A stretch of 64,000 bases of DNA, taken from NCBI RefSeq assembly GCF_038561935.1, contig NZ_CP102770.1, positions 2,790,001-2,854,000 of the forward strand. The letters run 5' to 3'. This DNA comes from Myxococcus stipitatus. Its GTDB lineage: Bacteria; Myxococcota; Myxococcia; Myxococcales; Myxococcaceae. Under the pieces are notes generated by a model. The model had not been told where the DNA came from, did not search any database, and saw nothing but the letters and a program-made list of their open reading frames with translations. Each line of letters begins with the position of its first letter. The stretch's first letter is position 1. The position numbers were made by a program, and so were the translations under genes. Below are positions 18,990-29,416 of this stretch, in pieces.

Positions 18990-19076
18990 CGGAGAGGGTG
19001 GGATTCGAACCCACGATACCCTTTCAGATATACACGCGTTCCAGGCGTGCGCCTTCAACCGCTCGGCCACCTCTCC
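18990..19076 (-). tRNA. tRNA-Ser(GGA)
   Basis: Type II tRNA with a long variable arm. Acceptor GGAGAGG pairs with CCTCTCC; T-loop GGTTCGAATCC; anticodon loop holds GGA, reading UCC/UCU. No encoded CCA. Reads the UCY box of serine. Confidence 0.96.
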
Positions 19077-19089
19077 AGAAAGTCTGGAG

Positions 19090-19176
19090 CGGAGAGCGTA
19101 GGATTCGAACCTACGATACCGTTACCGGTATGCCTGATTTCGAGTCAGGTGCCTTCGACCACTCGGCCAGCTCTCC
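19090..19176 (-). tRNA. tRNA-Ser(CGA)
   Basis: Type II tRNA with long variable arm; acceptor GGAGAGC, anticodon CGA (between CTGACT and AATCAG), T-loop GGTTCGAATCC. Reads UCG, a heavily used codon at this GC content. Confidence 0.96.
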
Positions 19177-19182
19177 AAGTAT

Positions 19183-19650
19183 TCAATTGTCTCGTCGCTT
19201 CGCGCGCAACCGCTCGAAGAACGACTTTAGAAGAATCCTGCTGTCTTCAGCCAGGATACCACTCGCGACCTGGAGCCGGTGATTGTGCCGAGGCTCTTCA
19301 GCGAGATTGTAGAGAGAACCGACCGCGCCGGCCTTCGGGTCCATGGCGCCAAAGACAAGGCGCGTCACCCGGGACTGTACGAGCGCACCGGCGCACATGG
19401 CACACGGTTCCAACGTCACGTACAGGGTGACGCCCGTCAATCTCCAGACACCCAGATGCTTTCGCGCTGCATCCAACGCGAGGACTTCGGCATGGGCGAA
19501 GGGATTGCGATCCATCTCTCTGCGGTTGAAACCCGTTCCGATGATGTTTCCATCATGGACCGCCACCGCACCGACAGGGACCTCTCCGAGTGTCGCGGCT
19601 TCCCGCGCGAGCGCGAGCGCCTGCTGCATGAAAGCTTCGTCGTCACTCAT
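19183..19650 (-). CDS. tadA: tRNA adenosine(34) deaminase TadA
   Basis: 155 residues. TadA converts A34 to inosine in tRNA-Arg(ACG), the essential bacterial A-to-I edit. The zinc/catalytic site is complete: HAE at 53-55 and PCAMC with Cys83 and Cys86. Also visible are VPVGAVAV and the C-terminal LAEDSRILLKSFFERLR helix. Its substrate gene, tRNA-Arg(ACG), is the next gene upstream in the same direction, 24 bp from the tadA start. It lies between tRNA genes in what looks like one transcription unit with serS. Confidence 0.96.
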   Translation of the reverse strand: MSDDEAFMQQALALAREAATLGEVPVGAVAVHDGNIIGTGFNRREMDRNPFAHAEVLALDAARKHLGVWRLTGVTLYVTLEPCAMCAGALVQSRVTRLVFGAMDPKAGAVGSLYNLAEEPRHNHRLQVASGILAEDSRILLKSFFERLRAKRRDN

Positions 19651-19674
19651 GGAGACGGCGGGAAGAAAGGGAAA

Positions 19675-19748
19675 CGCTCCCTGGAGGATTCGAACCTCCG
19701 GCCTTCGGATTCGTAGTCCGACGCTCTATCCAGCTGAGCTAAGGGAGC
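19675..19748 (-). tRNA. tRNA-Arg(ACG)
   Basis: 74-nt type I tRNA; acceptor GCTCCCT/AGGGAGC, D-arm GCTCAGCTGGATAGAGC, anticodon ACG in loop CTACGAA, T-loop GGTTCGAATCC. A34 is the substrate of TadA encoded immediately downstream. Confidence 0.96.
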
Positions 19749-19780
19749 AAATCTTCACGCGCTGCTACAACGACAAGTGG

Positions 19781-19867
19781 CGGAGAGAGAGGGATTCGAA
19801 CCCTCGATACCCTTTCGAGTATGCAGGTTTAGCAAACCTGTGCCTTCAGCCTCTCGGCCATCTCTCC
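19781..19867 (-). tRNA. tRNA-Ser(GCT)
   Basis: Type II tRNA with long variable arm; acceptor GGAGAGA/TCTCTCC; anticodon GCT in AGGTTT-GCT-AAACCT, reading AGC/AGU. Confidence 0.96.
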
Positions 19868-19909
19868 AACTCTTCTCTGTCAAAGAACCACAAAACTCAA
19901 GAACATTTT

Positions 19910-19996
19910 CGGAGGCGGTAGGATTCGAACCTACGGAGAGCTTGCACCCTCTGCGGTTTTCAAGACCGCTGCCTTCAACCGCTCGGCCACGCCTCC
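19910..19996 (-). tRNA. tRNA-Ser(TGA)
   Basis: Type II tRNA with long variable arm; acceptor GGAGGCG, anticodon TGA in GGTCT-TGA-AAACC, T-loop GGTTCGAATCC. Reads UCA and by wobble UCG. First tRNA after serS. Confidence 0.96.
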
Positions 19997-20102
19997 AAAC
20001 CACCCAGCCGACGGAGCCCCTCGGACCGACGTCGGCCGTGGGGCCGCCCTTCTACATGATTCTTCGCCCGTTGCAAGCGGATGATCACAACTTCCGCCAC
20101 AT

Positions 20103-21443
<1,341 letters not shown>

Positions 21444-21478
21444 TCAAGGGCGGACGCCCTCGTCTCCGGGGGCCTGAC

Positions 21479-21506
21479 GCCGGCCATCCCCGGGGGGACG
21501 GCCGGC
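21479..21506 (-). terminator. Hairpin after the 1540-residue TPR gene
   Basis: GCCGGCC and GGCCGGC form a 7-bp stem with a 14-base loop, 14 bp beyond the stop of the gene ending at 21520 and upstream of serS. Confidence 0.45.
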
Positions 21507-21519
21507 TGTCGGCTGCCGG

Positions 21520-24500
21520 CTAGTTGCGCAGGTCGTAGATTTCTTCCTCGATGTCCTTCTTGTCGGAAGCGTCCGGCTTCTTCTCCAAGTAGGACTCGAA
21601 GGCCTGCACGGCCTCCCGGCGCTTGTTCTTCTCCTTATAGGCGAAGCCCAGGTAGTAGTAGGTCATCGGGTTCTCCGGCTCGGCCGTGGCGGCCTTGCGG
21701 TACCAGTCGATGGCCTTGGCGTGCTGGGCCTGCTCGGTGAAGGCGCGGGCGACCTTGTAGTAGACGTACGTGAGCTTCGTGTCCGCCTTGAGGGCCTTCT
21801 GGTAGCGCTGGATGGCGTCGTTCCAGCGGGCGGCGTTGAAGTACGCATCGCCGATGGAGCCCAGCACCCGCGTGCGGCGCGGGTCTGACTTGAGGCTCTC
21901 CTCGAAGGAGGCGATGGCCTCGTCGAACTCGCCGAGCTCCAGGTGGGCATGGCCCAGGGCCTCGTGGGCATCCGCGTTGGCGGGGTCCAGGTCGACGGCG
22001 GAGCGCCACTCACGCATGGCGTCTGGCAGGTTCTTCGCGTCGCGCAGGATGACGCCGTAGGCGTAGTGGTAGTCCGGGCGCTTGGGCGCGCGCTCCACCG
22101 CCTTGCGCATGGCGTCCATGGCCAGGGTGAACTCCAGCCGCTTCGCCTTGACGAGCGCCAGGTAGTAGAGCGCCTCGTGGTTGGAGGGCTCGTTGCTCAG
22201 CGCCAGGCCCAGGTTGCTCTCCGCGCCGGGCAGGTCTCCGCGCTCCAGCAGCACGGCGCCCAGGGTGATGGGAATCGTGGTGGAGCGGGGGTCCTCGCCC
22301 TTGGCCTTCTCCAGTTCGGCCACGGCCTCCTCGAGCTTGCCCAGGCGCCAGAGGACGATGCCGCGCTGTAGCCGGCCGTCCTTGAGCAGGTGCGGGTCCA
22401 GCTCCAGCGCGCGGTTGGCCTCCACCTGGGCCTTCTCCAGGTCCCCGGCGAGCAGCGCCACGCGCGACAGGCCCAGGTGGGCGTCGGCCAGGTTGGGGTC
22501 GAGCTGCACGGCGCGGTCGAACTCCTGCTGTCCCAGGAGGGCGTTGTTCTCCGCGAGGGCCAGCTCACCCAGACCCGAACGCACCCCCGGGTGCTCCGGC
22601 GCCTTGCTGGCGGCCTGCTCCAGCTGCGTCCGCGCCTCCGCGTTGCGACGCTGCCGCAGGTAGAAGCGGCCCAGGTACAGGTTGGCCTCCACCAGGTTGG
22701 CGTCCGCGGCGATGGCGCGCTTGTAGTGCCCCTCCGCCTCGGAGAGCTTGTCCAGCGCGTCCTCGATGCGGCCGTAGAGGTAGGCGATGCGCGCCTCGCT
22801 GGGGAAGCGCTCGCTGGCCTTCTGCACCGCCTCCAGCGCCGCCTGCATCTTGCCGGTCATCACCAGCGAGGAGATGTGGCCGTCGGCGTACTCCAGGTTG
22901 TCGGAGGACTCGGCGGCCAGCGCCGTGTACAGCGGGAGGGCTCCCTCGTAGTTGCGCTGGGCGCGCAGCACGTGGGCGAGCTGGGCCTTGATGAAGTCCG
23001 ACTCCGGGTCCTGCTCCAGCGCGGCCTTGAGCTCGGCCTCCGCCTCGCGGGGCTTGTGCTGGTAGAAGAGCGCCACGCCCTTGAGCCCCCGGGCGCGGGC
23101 GAGCTCGGCGGGACCCAGCGCGGACTGGACGTCCTGGGCCAGGGCCTCCTCCACGGACTGCGCGCCCTTCTCCACGTCCTTGCGCACCAGGAGCTGCACG
23201 GCGGCGAGCTCCACGGCGGAGGAGGCGTGCTTGCGGTCCGCCTCGAGCGCGGCGGTGTACGCGGCGGCGGCCTCGTCCGCGCGGCCCGCGGCCTGGTGCA
23301 GGTTGCCCGTGGCGTGGTGGGCCTTGGCGGACTTCGGGTCCACCGCGAGCACCTTCTTCAGGGTCTCGATGGCGGCGTCCCGCTCACGCTTCATGGCCTG
23401 CGCTTCGGCCACGAGGAAGGCCAGCTCCAGGTCGCCCTGGTTTCCTTCGCGGCTGAACGCGTCCATCAGCGGAACCAGCGCCGCGTCCGCCTGCCGGCCG
23501 GCGAGGGAGAGCGCCGCGCCCGCCTTGATGAAGTCCACGTCCTTCTCGCCCAGGAGCGCGATGTCCGGCAGGGCCTCCCGGCAGCGCGTCATGTCGGCCG
23601 GCTTCGCCGCGGAGTACTTGCGCTGCAGGTAGGTGACGGACTGGCACCACAGCGAGCGCACCGCCGGGTACTCCTTCTGCTGGAGCGCCTGGGCGGAGAG
23701 GGTCTGCGCCTGCTGGTAGCTGGCGAAGGTGTCCTGGAGGAGCGCCTGCTTCGCCTGCGTCACGAGCTGCGCCTCGGGCGAGCCGTCCGAGACGCGCGCG
23801 GGGAACAGGGCGCGGCGGCCGAAGGCGCCGTAGCGCGTGCCGAACTCGGTGCCCGCGCCGATGGCCAGGAGCGCCGCCGCCACGCCCGCCGCGACGAACA
23901 AGGGGATGCGCTTCTTGAGCTTCTCGTTGGCGCCGCTGCGGTCCACCACGGAGACCGCGGCCATGCGGCCTTCATAGAGCTGCTCCAGGCGACGCATGTT
24001 CGCCTGCGTTCCAGTCCCATCGGCGCGAGGCGCGTCCGCGTCCGTCGCGGTGGCGGCGACGGGGGCCGCGGCGACGACCTTGGCGGGGCCCTCCATCAGC
24101 CGCTGGATGGCGGCGGCGAAGGTCGGGATGGTGCCGATGGCCGACCACGTCTCCGAGTCCAGCGAGACGTCCTCGTTGCCCAGGAGCTGCCCGTCCTCGA
24201 GCATCTTGACGACGACGCCCTCGTCGAAGGGGCCGAACACCTTGCCCGAGCGGCGGCGCACGTGGAAGCGGCGCACCTTCGCGCCCGCCTGCGCGCCGGC
24301 GTCGCGGCTGGCGGCATCGTCGATGAAGGACAGCATCTCCAGGCCATCCGCCGGGCCCGCGTTGGGCGGAGGCGGCAGCGGGTCGGAGAGGTCCGCTTCC
24401 AGGTCATCCTCGGGACGCGCGGTGGGGTCGAACTCGAGCGAGTCCGGGATGCCCGCCGAGGGCGCGGAGGCGGACGGCGCGCCGAAGTCCACGTCCCCGA

Positions 24501-26142
24501 AGTCCATCGAGGGGTTGAAGGACGCGGGCGGCGGCGCGGCGGGCGGCGGGGCCGGGTCCGCGAAGTCCAGGCTGAAGTCCGGCATCGGCGCGGGCGGCGG
24601 GGGCGCGGCGAAGTCGAACGATGCTCCCTGCGGCGCGCTGGGGGCCGGCAGGTCCGAGAAGTCCATCGCGGGGGCGGCGGGAGCCGGCAGGTCCGAGAAG
24701 TCCATTGCGGGCGCGGCCGGGGCCGCCGAGTACGGGTCCACGGGCGCGGGAAGCTCGCCGAAGTCGAAGGCCGGTCCTCCCGCGGGCGGAGGCGGCAACG
24801 CGAAGGCGTCATCCCCCATGGGCTGCTGCGCATACGCGGGGGGCGGAGGCAGCGCGAACGGGTCGTCCGTCACGGGCGGCTGCGAGTACGCGGGCGGAGG
24901 AGGCAGCGCGAAGGGGTCGTCCAGCGCGGGCTGCTGCCCGTACGCCGGGGGCGGCGGGAGCGCGAAGGGGTCATCCAGCGCGGGCTGCGCGTACTCGGGG
25001 CTCTGGGGAAGCGCGAACGGGTCCTCTCCCGCGGGCGGAGGAGGCAGCGCGAAGGGGTCGTCCAGCGCGGGCTGCGCGTACTCCGGGGGAGGAGGGAGCG
25101 CGAAGGGGTTCTCCGTCACCGGCGGCTGCGAGTACGCGGGCGGAGGAGGCAGTGCGAAGGGGTTCTCCTCGACGGGAATCGCGCCCTGCCCGGGGCCAGG
25201 CGTGGGGGGCAGCGCGAAGGCGGAGGCCTCGCCGCTCGGGGTCTCGACGTCGAAGGCGAACGGGTCCGGCTCGGGCTGCGCGGGGACCGGGAGCGCGTCA
25301 TCGGAGAAGTCGAAGTCGCGCGCGGTGCCCTGCGCGTCCGAGGAGCCATAGGCCAACGGAGCGTCACCCACCGGCGGTGCCAGCGCATCGTCGGAGAAGT
25401 CGAAGTCGCGCGCGGAGCTCGGGGGCGCGACGGCGGCCTGCTCGCGGTACGCGGCGTTGGGCAGCGGAATGGCGACGACGCGGGTGACGTCGCGGTCCTC
25501 TCGCGCGGGCGGCGCCACGTCGTCGAAGCCGTCGCTGAAGGAGTCCGTCGCGCCGGGCAGCGGGATGGCGCCGGAGTCGAAGGGGGCCGCCGCGCCCGGA
25601 AGGGGAATGGCGTCGGGGCCCGCGCCCATGGCGATGGCACCCGAGGGCGCCGCACCCGGGAGCGGAATGGCCCCCCCGTCGTGTCCGAAAGCCGTCGTCG
25701 GGTGCGACGAGGCGCCGGGCAGCGGGATGGCCCCCGAGTCGAAGCTGAAGGCGTCGGCCGGAGCCGCGGCCCCCGGGAGCGGAATGGCGCCGCCGTCGAA
25801 TCCAGACGCGCCCGGAAGGGGAATGGCCTGGGGGCTGGCTCCCGAGGGGGCGCTACCGGGCAGGGGAATCGCCGCGGAGGGCGCGGGCGCGGAACCCGGC
25901 AGCGGAATCGCGGCGGAGGCGGCGGCGGACGGCGCGGCGCCGGGAAGAGGAATCGCGACGGAGGCGGGAGCCGCGGCCTGGCCCGGGAGGGGAATGGCGG
26001 CGGGAGGCGGCGCGCTCACCGACTCGGGTTTGATGGGGAAGGTGGTCTGGCACCGGGCGCACTTGAGCTTCGCGCCTCCCGGGGGGATCCGCTTGTCATC
26101 GATGTTGTAGTTCGTCTGGCAAGACGGGCAGGAGACTTTCAT
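21520..26142 (-). CDS. Zinc-ribbon/GYF-like/TM/TPR protein with AIPLPG and FALPPPP repeats
   Basis: 1540 residues; start at the ATG at 26142 that opens the zinc-ribbon (MKVSCPSC). Domains in order: MJ0042-type zinc ribbon with Cys5, Cys8, Cys28 and Cys31; a disordered region with ten AIPLPG hexamers plus one AIPLPN (about 45-230); two ARDFDFSDDAL boxes; eight [DE]-x-FALPxxP repeats spaced by 8-18 residues (about 320-455); a GYF_2/DUF4339-like domain at about 620-680 (RKSGKVFGPFDEGVVVKML-type); one membrane segment at about 749-771; then TPR repeats to the C-terminus. The predicted topology puts ribbon and repeats in the cytoplasm and the TPR array in the periplasm. Ribbon plus GYF plus TM resembles the gliding protein GltJ/AgmX, but the TPR tail differs. 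Function unknown. Confidence 0.85.
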   Translation of the reverse strand: MKVSCPSCQTNYNIDDKRIPPGGAKLKCARCQTTFPIKPESVSAPPPAAIPLPGQAAAPASVAIPLPGAAPSAAASAAIPLPGSAPAPSAAIPLPGSAPSGASPQAIPLPGASGFDGGAIPLPGAAAPADAFSFDSGAIPLPGASSHPTTAFGHDGGAIPLPGAAPSGAIAMGAGPDAIPLPGAAAPFDSGAIPLPGATDSFSDGFDDVAPPAREDRDVTRVVAIPLPNAAYREQAAVAPPSSARDFDFSDDALAPPVGDAPLAYGSSDAQGTARDFDFSDDALPVPAQPEPDPFAFDVETPSGEASAFALPPTPGPGQGAIPVEENPFALPPPPAYSQPPVTENPFALPPPPEYAQPALDDPFALPPPPAGEDPFALPQSPEYAQPALDDPFALPPPPAYGQQPALDDPFALPPPPAYSQPPVTDDPFALPPPPAYAQQPMGDDAFALPPPPAGGPAFDFGELPAPVDPYSAAPAAPAMDFSDLPAPAAPAMDFSDLPAPSAPQGASFDFAAPPPPAPMPDFSLDFADPAPPPAAPPPASFNPSMDFGDVDFGAPSASAPSAGIPDSLEFDPTARPEDDLEADLSDPLPPPPNAGPADGLEMLSFIDDAASRDAGAQAGAKVRRFHVRRRSGKVFGPFDEGVVVKMLEDGQLLGNEDVSLDSETWSAIGTIPTFAAAIQRLMEGPAKVVAAAPVAATATDADAPRADGTGTQANMRRLEQLYEGRMAAVSVVDRSGANEKLKKRIPLFVAAGVAAALLAIGAGTEFGTRYGAFGRRALFPARVSDGSPEAQLVTQAKQALLQDTFASYQQAQTLSAQALQQKEYPAVRSLWCQSVTYLQRKYSAAKPADMTRCREALPDIALLGEKDVDFIKAGAALSLAGRQADAALVPLMDAFSREGNQGDLELAFLVAEAQAMKRERDAAIETLKKVLAVDPKSAKAHHATGNLHQAAGRADEAAAAYTAALEADRKHASSAVELAAVQLLVRKDVEKGAQSVEEALAQDVQSALGPAELARARGLKGVALFYQHKPREAEAELKAALEQDPESDFIKAQLAHVLRAQRNYEGALPLYTALAAESSDNLEYADGHISSLVMTGKMQAALEAVQKASERFPSEARIAYLYGRIEDALDKLSEAEGHYKRAIAADANLVEANLYLGRFYLRQRRNAEARTQLEQAASKAPEHPGVRSGLGELALAENNALLGQQEFDRAVQLDPNLADAHLGLSRVALLAGDLEKAQVEANRALELDPHLLKDGRLQRGIVLWRLGKLEEAVAELEKAKGEDPRSTTIPITLGAVLLERGDLPGAESNLGLALSNEPSNHEALYYLALVKAKRLEFTLAMDAMRKAVERAPKRPDYHYAYGVILRDAKNLPDAMREWRSAVDLDPANADAHEALGHAHLELGEFDEAIASFEESLKSDPRRTRVLGSIGDAYFNAARWNDAIQRYQKALKADTKLTYVYYKVARAFTEQAQHAKAIDWYRKAATAEPENPMTYYYLGFAYKEKNKRREAVQAFESYLEKKPDASDKKDIEEEIYDLRN

Positions 26143-26337
26143 GGGGTTCCTTCGACGGGACCAGCGCGCGCAGGCTACCAGAGGCGTTTCCAGCCCGGAA
26201 AGAACGCGCCGCCCCGCAGTGAAAGTGTTCCGCTCCAGGCCCCCCGGGCAGCCAGACGAGGCCTCTGTGTCTTCGCGCCGCTGCGACGGCGCGTTGGTTC
26301 CCCTCTCACCGGGAGGAGGTGGTAGGACCGACCCAGC

Positions 26338-27651
26338 ATGGAACCCATCGTCATCCTGGGAGCAGGTCTCGCGGGCCTGTCCACGGCGCACTTCCTCCAG
26401 AAGCCCTGGCGTCTCATCGAGAAGTCGGACCGCGTCGGCGGCCTCATCAAGACCGAGGTCATCGACGGGTGTTATTTCGACCCCACCGGCCACTGGCTGC
26501 ACCTGCGCGACCCTGAAATCCAGGAGTGGGTGAACACGCGCTGGCTGCCCGGGCAGATGGTGCGCATCCAGCGCAAGGCGGGAATCTTCACGCGCGGCGT
26601 CTTCACGCGCTTTCCGTACCAGGTGAACACCCACGGCCTGCCGCCCGACGTCGTCGCCGAGAACCTGATGGGCTTCGTCGAGGCCATCTACGGCGAGAAG
26701 GGCCGCGCGCTGCGAGAGCGGGAGCCCAAGGACTTCGAGGAGTTCATCCTGCGCTACATGGGCGAGGGCTTCGCGAAGAACTTCATGGTGCCCTACAACC
26801 AGAAGCTCTGGACAGTGCACCCGCGCGAGATGTCCGCGGCCTGGGTCGGACGCTTCGTGCCCCGCCCGACGCTCAAGGAAGTGGTGGACGGAGCCCTGGG
26901 CGCCGGCACCGACGCCGTGGGCTACAACGCGTCCTTCCTCTACCCCCGAGAGGGCGGCATCGAGAGCCTCGCGCGCGCCATGCTGCGCGGACTCGAGGGG
27001 GGGGAGCTGAGCGTGCGCACCGAGCCCACGTTCATCGACTGGAAGGCGCGCAAGGTCGCTCTGTCCGATGGCAGGACGCTGTCCTATTCAGGACTGGTGT
27101 CCACCGTGTCGCTGCCCGGCCTGGTGCGCCTGCTGGCCCAGGGGCCCTCGGGGGTGCCCGAGGAGGTCATCGCCGCGGCGAAGCGTCTGCGCGCCACGAC
27201 TGTCACCTATGTCGCCGTGGCGGCGCGGGGGGCCAACCGTCAGCCCTGGCATTGGATCTACCTGCCGGAGCCGGAGTTCCACACGTACCGCATCGGCTCC
27301 CCGTCCGCCGTCTACGACGCGCTCGCCCCCAAGGACACCTCCACCTTCTACGTGGAGTACAGCCACCACGGAGAGCTGTCCCCGGCCACCGCGGAGAAGT
27401 ACGCGGTGGAGGACCTGCTGCGCTCGCGGATGATCCACTCCGCGGACGACATCCTCTTCGCGCAGGCGCGTGAGATTCCCCACGCCTACGTGCTCTATGA
27501 CGAGGCCTACGGGCCGGCGAAGGCGGAAATCCTTCGTTTCCTGGAGCACGCTGGCATCCTCACGGCGGGGCGTTATGGACAGTGGGAGTACTCGTCCATG
27601 GAGGACGCCATCCTCGCGGGACGGGCGTGTGCTCGGACGCTGAACGGTTGA
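26338..27651 (+). CDS. FAD-dependent amine-oxidase/protoporphyrinogen-oxidase-like flavoprotein
   Basis: 437 residues. N-terminal FAD fold: IVILGAGLAGLSTAHFL, Glu at strand end, RVGGLIKTE, and GCYFDPTGHWLHLRDPEI. Central NFMVPYNQKLWTVHPREMSAAWVGRFVPRP resembles UDP-galactopyranose-mutase-like flavoproteins found in polysaccharide clusters. The C-terminus has GILTAGRYGQWEYSSMEDAILAG for the second FAD contact. It precedes a GT2 glycosyltransferase and a polysaccharide deacetylase on the same strand, so a role in sugar or lipid-sugar processing is more likely than haem synthesis. Confidence 0.8.
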   Translation: MEPIVILGAGLAGLSTAHFLQKPWRLIEKSDRVGGLIKTEVIDGCYFDPTGHWLHLRDPEIQEWVNTRWLPGQMVRIQRKAGIFTRGVFTRFPYQVNTHGLPPDVVAENLMGFVEAIYGEKGRALREREPKDFEEFILRYMGEGFAKNFMVPYNQKLWTVHPREMSAAWVGRFVPRPTLKEVVDGALGAGTDAVGYNASFLYPREGGIESLARAMLRGLEGGELSVRTEPTFIDWKARKVALSDGRTLSYSGLVSTVSLPGLVRLLAQGPSGVPEEVIAAAKRLRATTVTYVAVAARGANRQPWHWIYLPEPEFHTYRIGSPSAVYDALAPKDTSTFYVEYSHHGELSPATAEKYAVEDLLRSRMIHSADDILFAQAREIPHAYVLYDEAYGPAKAEILRFLEHAGILTAGRYGQWEYSSMEDAILAGRACARTLNG

Positions 27652-27744
27652 CGGAGCCGGCGCGCGCGGTACGACGCATCTTGTCGACGGGTGCCGCGCG
27701 CCATGCTAGGCGGACGAGACTGCTGTCCGCTCAGAGCTGATTCC

Positions 27745-28455
27745 ATGGCACCGCACCTGTCCGTCGTCATCCCGGTCTACAACGAGGAGTCCATCATCGC
27801 CTCGGCGGCGGAAGAGCTGCGCCAGGGGCTGGATGCACGTGGGCTCGACTACGAAATCATCTTCGCGGAGAACGGCTCCAAGGATGCCACGACGCGCATC
27901 CTCGAGGAGCTGTGCGCCAGGCATCCTCGGCTGCGCTGGTTCCACTCCGAGCGTCCCAACTACGGCGTCGCCCTCAAGGCCGGCATCCTCATGGCCCGGG
28001 GCACGTACGTCATCTGCGACGAAATCGACCTCTGCGACCTCACCTTCTACGACGCGGCGCTGCCTCGGTTGGAGCGGGGCGAGGCGGACATGGTGGTGGG
28101 CTCCAAGGCGGCCAAGGGCGCCAGTGACCAGCGGCCCCTCATCCGCCGCGCGGCCACGCGGGTGCACAACAAGCTGCTGAAGGTGACGCTGGGCTTCCAG
28201 GGCACGGACACGCACGGGCTCAAGGCGTTCCGCCGCGAGGCGCTCCTGCCCGTCATCCAGAAGTGCGTGGTGGACATGGACGTGTTCGCCAGCGAGTTCG
28301 TCATCCGCGCTTGGCGCGAGGGGCTGAAGGTGATGGAGATTCCCATCCAGCTCCACGAGAAGCGCCAGCCCTCCATCCACCTCTTCAAGCGCGTGCCCAA
28401 CGTCCTCAAGAACGTGGGCAAGTTGTTCTACGTCATCCGCGTGCGTGGCACGTGA
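27745..28455 (+). CDS. GT2-family glycosyltransferase (dolichol/polyprenyl-phosphate type)
   Basis: 236 residues; start at the ATG before APHLSVVIPVYNEE. GT-A fold signs: VVIPVYNEESII, FAENGSKDATTRIL, and acidic CDEIDLCD. It lacks C-terminal membrane segments, as in soluble DPM1-like enzymes. The family transfers a sugar from a nucleotide sugar to polyprenyl phosphate. Such a donor could feed the GT22 enzyme at 17265, though the two are 9 kb apart. It slightly precedes the deacetylase gene. Confidence 0.85.
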   Translation: MAPHLSVVIPVYNEESIIASAAEELRQGLDARGLDYEIIFAENGSKDATTRILEELCARHPRLRWFHSERPNYGVALKAGILMARGTYVICDEIDLCDLTFYDAALPRLERGEADMVVGSKAAKGASDQRPLIRRAATRVHNKLLKVTLGFQGTDTHGLKAFRREALLPVIQKCVVDMDVFASEFVIRAWREGLKVMEIPIQLHEKRQPSIHLFKRVPNVLKNVGKLFYVIRVRGT

Positions 28456-28474
28456 GCGGGGGAGGGCGCGCACC

Positions 28475-29413
28475 GTGAGGCTGGCGTCCATTTCCGTCGA
28501 CCTCGACTCGCTGCCGCACTACTGCCGCATCCACGGGCTGCCCGAGTCGCTGCTGGATGCGCGCGCCCGCTCCCTGGTCCACGCGGTGGCGGTGCCTCGC
28601 TTCATGGCGCTGCTGGACGCGGTGGGCGTGCCGGGCACCTTCTTCGCCATTGGCGAGGACCTGGAGGCGGACCCGAACGCCGCCGCGGGGATGCGCGCGG
28701 CCCACGCGGCCGGCATCGAGGTGGCAAGCCACAGCCACGCCCACGACTACGCGCTCACGCGCCGAGGCCCCGCCGCCATCCTGGACGACCTCCAGCGCGC
28801 GGACGCCGCCATCCTCGCGGCTACGGGTGTCCGGCCCGAGGGCTTCCGCGCTCCGGGCTACACGCTCAACGCGGACCTCTACGCGGCCACCGAGGCCCTG
28901 GGCTACCGGTACGGCTCGTCCGCCTTTCCCGCCACGCCGTACTACGCGGCCAAGGCGGCGGTGATGGGGGCGCTCGCGCTGGCGGGGCGGCCGTCGCGCT
29001 CCGTGCTGGATACGCCGCGCGTGCTGCTGGCGCCTCGGGTGCCGTACCGGCCGGACCCGGCGCGGCCCTACCAGCGAGGCTCCGGCTCCGTGGTGGAGCT
29101 GCCCATGGCGGTGACGCCCGGCCTGCGCTTCCCGTTCATCGGCACGTTCGCCACCACGCTGCCGCTGGGCACCCTGCGCGCGGCCTGGCGCATGTGCCGG
29201 GGCGATGCCTTCTTCAACTTCGAGCTGCATGGCGTGGACGTGCTGGACGCCTCGGACGGCATCCCCGGTGAGCTGGTCCGCCAGCAGCGGGACTTGCGCG
29301 TGAGCGCGGCGAAGAAGCTGGAGCGGCTGCGCGAAATCTTCGGCTGGCTCCGGGCCGAGTGCGACGTCGTCACCCTGCGCGACGCCTCGGGGCGCCTGTC
29401 CGCCACGCTGTGA
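28475..29413 (+). CDS. Polysaccharide deacetylase-family protein
   Basis: 312 residues from a GTG with GGAGGG about 8 bp upstream; the frame extends 30 bp further into the previous gene. NodB-fold signs: SISVDLDSLP, GTFFAIGEDLE, and SHSHAHDYALTRR, the His pair of motif 2, then GFRAPGYTLN (motif 3) and FNFELHGVDVLDASDG. Metal-dependent deacetylation of a glycan or glycolipid is the family reaction. Adjacent to the GT2 gene, 20 bp apart. Confidence 0.85.
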   Translation: MRLASISVDLDSLPHYCRIHGLPESLLDARARSLVHAVAVPRFMALLDAVGVPGTFFAIGEDLEADPNAAAGMRAAHAAGIEVASHSHAHDYALTRRGPAAILDDLQRADAAILAATGVRPEGFRAPGYTLNADLYAATEALGYRYGSSAFPATPYYAAKAAVMGALALAGRPSRSVLDTPRVLLAPRVPYRPDPARPYQRGSGSVVELPMAVTPGLRFPFIGTFATTLPLGTLRAAWRMCRGDAFFNFELHGVDVLDASDGIPGELVRQQRDLRVSAAKKLERLREIFGWLRAECDVVTLRDASGRLSATL

Positions 29414-29416
29414 GCC

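Noticed and set aside
18990..20000. Open frames across the tRNA genes
   Set aside because: They translate tRNA sequences; repeated FEPT/FEPS peptides come from the conserved T-arm.
24780..25180. Repeats in the 1540-residue gene as a minisatellite or CRISPR
   Set aside because: They are in frame and encode FALPPPP/AIPLPG peptides with varied codons.
22390..26325. 1311-residue open frame opposite the TPR gene
   Set aside because: Arises from GC-rich codon bias opposite a real gene; Arg/Gly/Val/Leu-rich, no family features.
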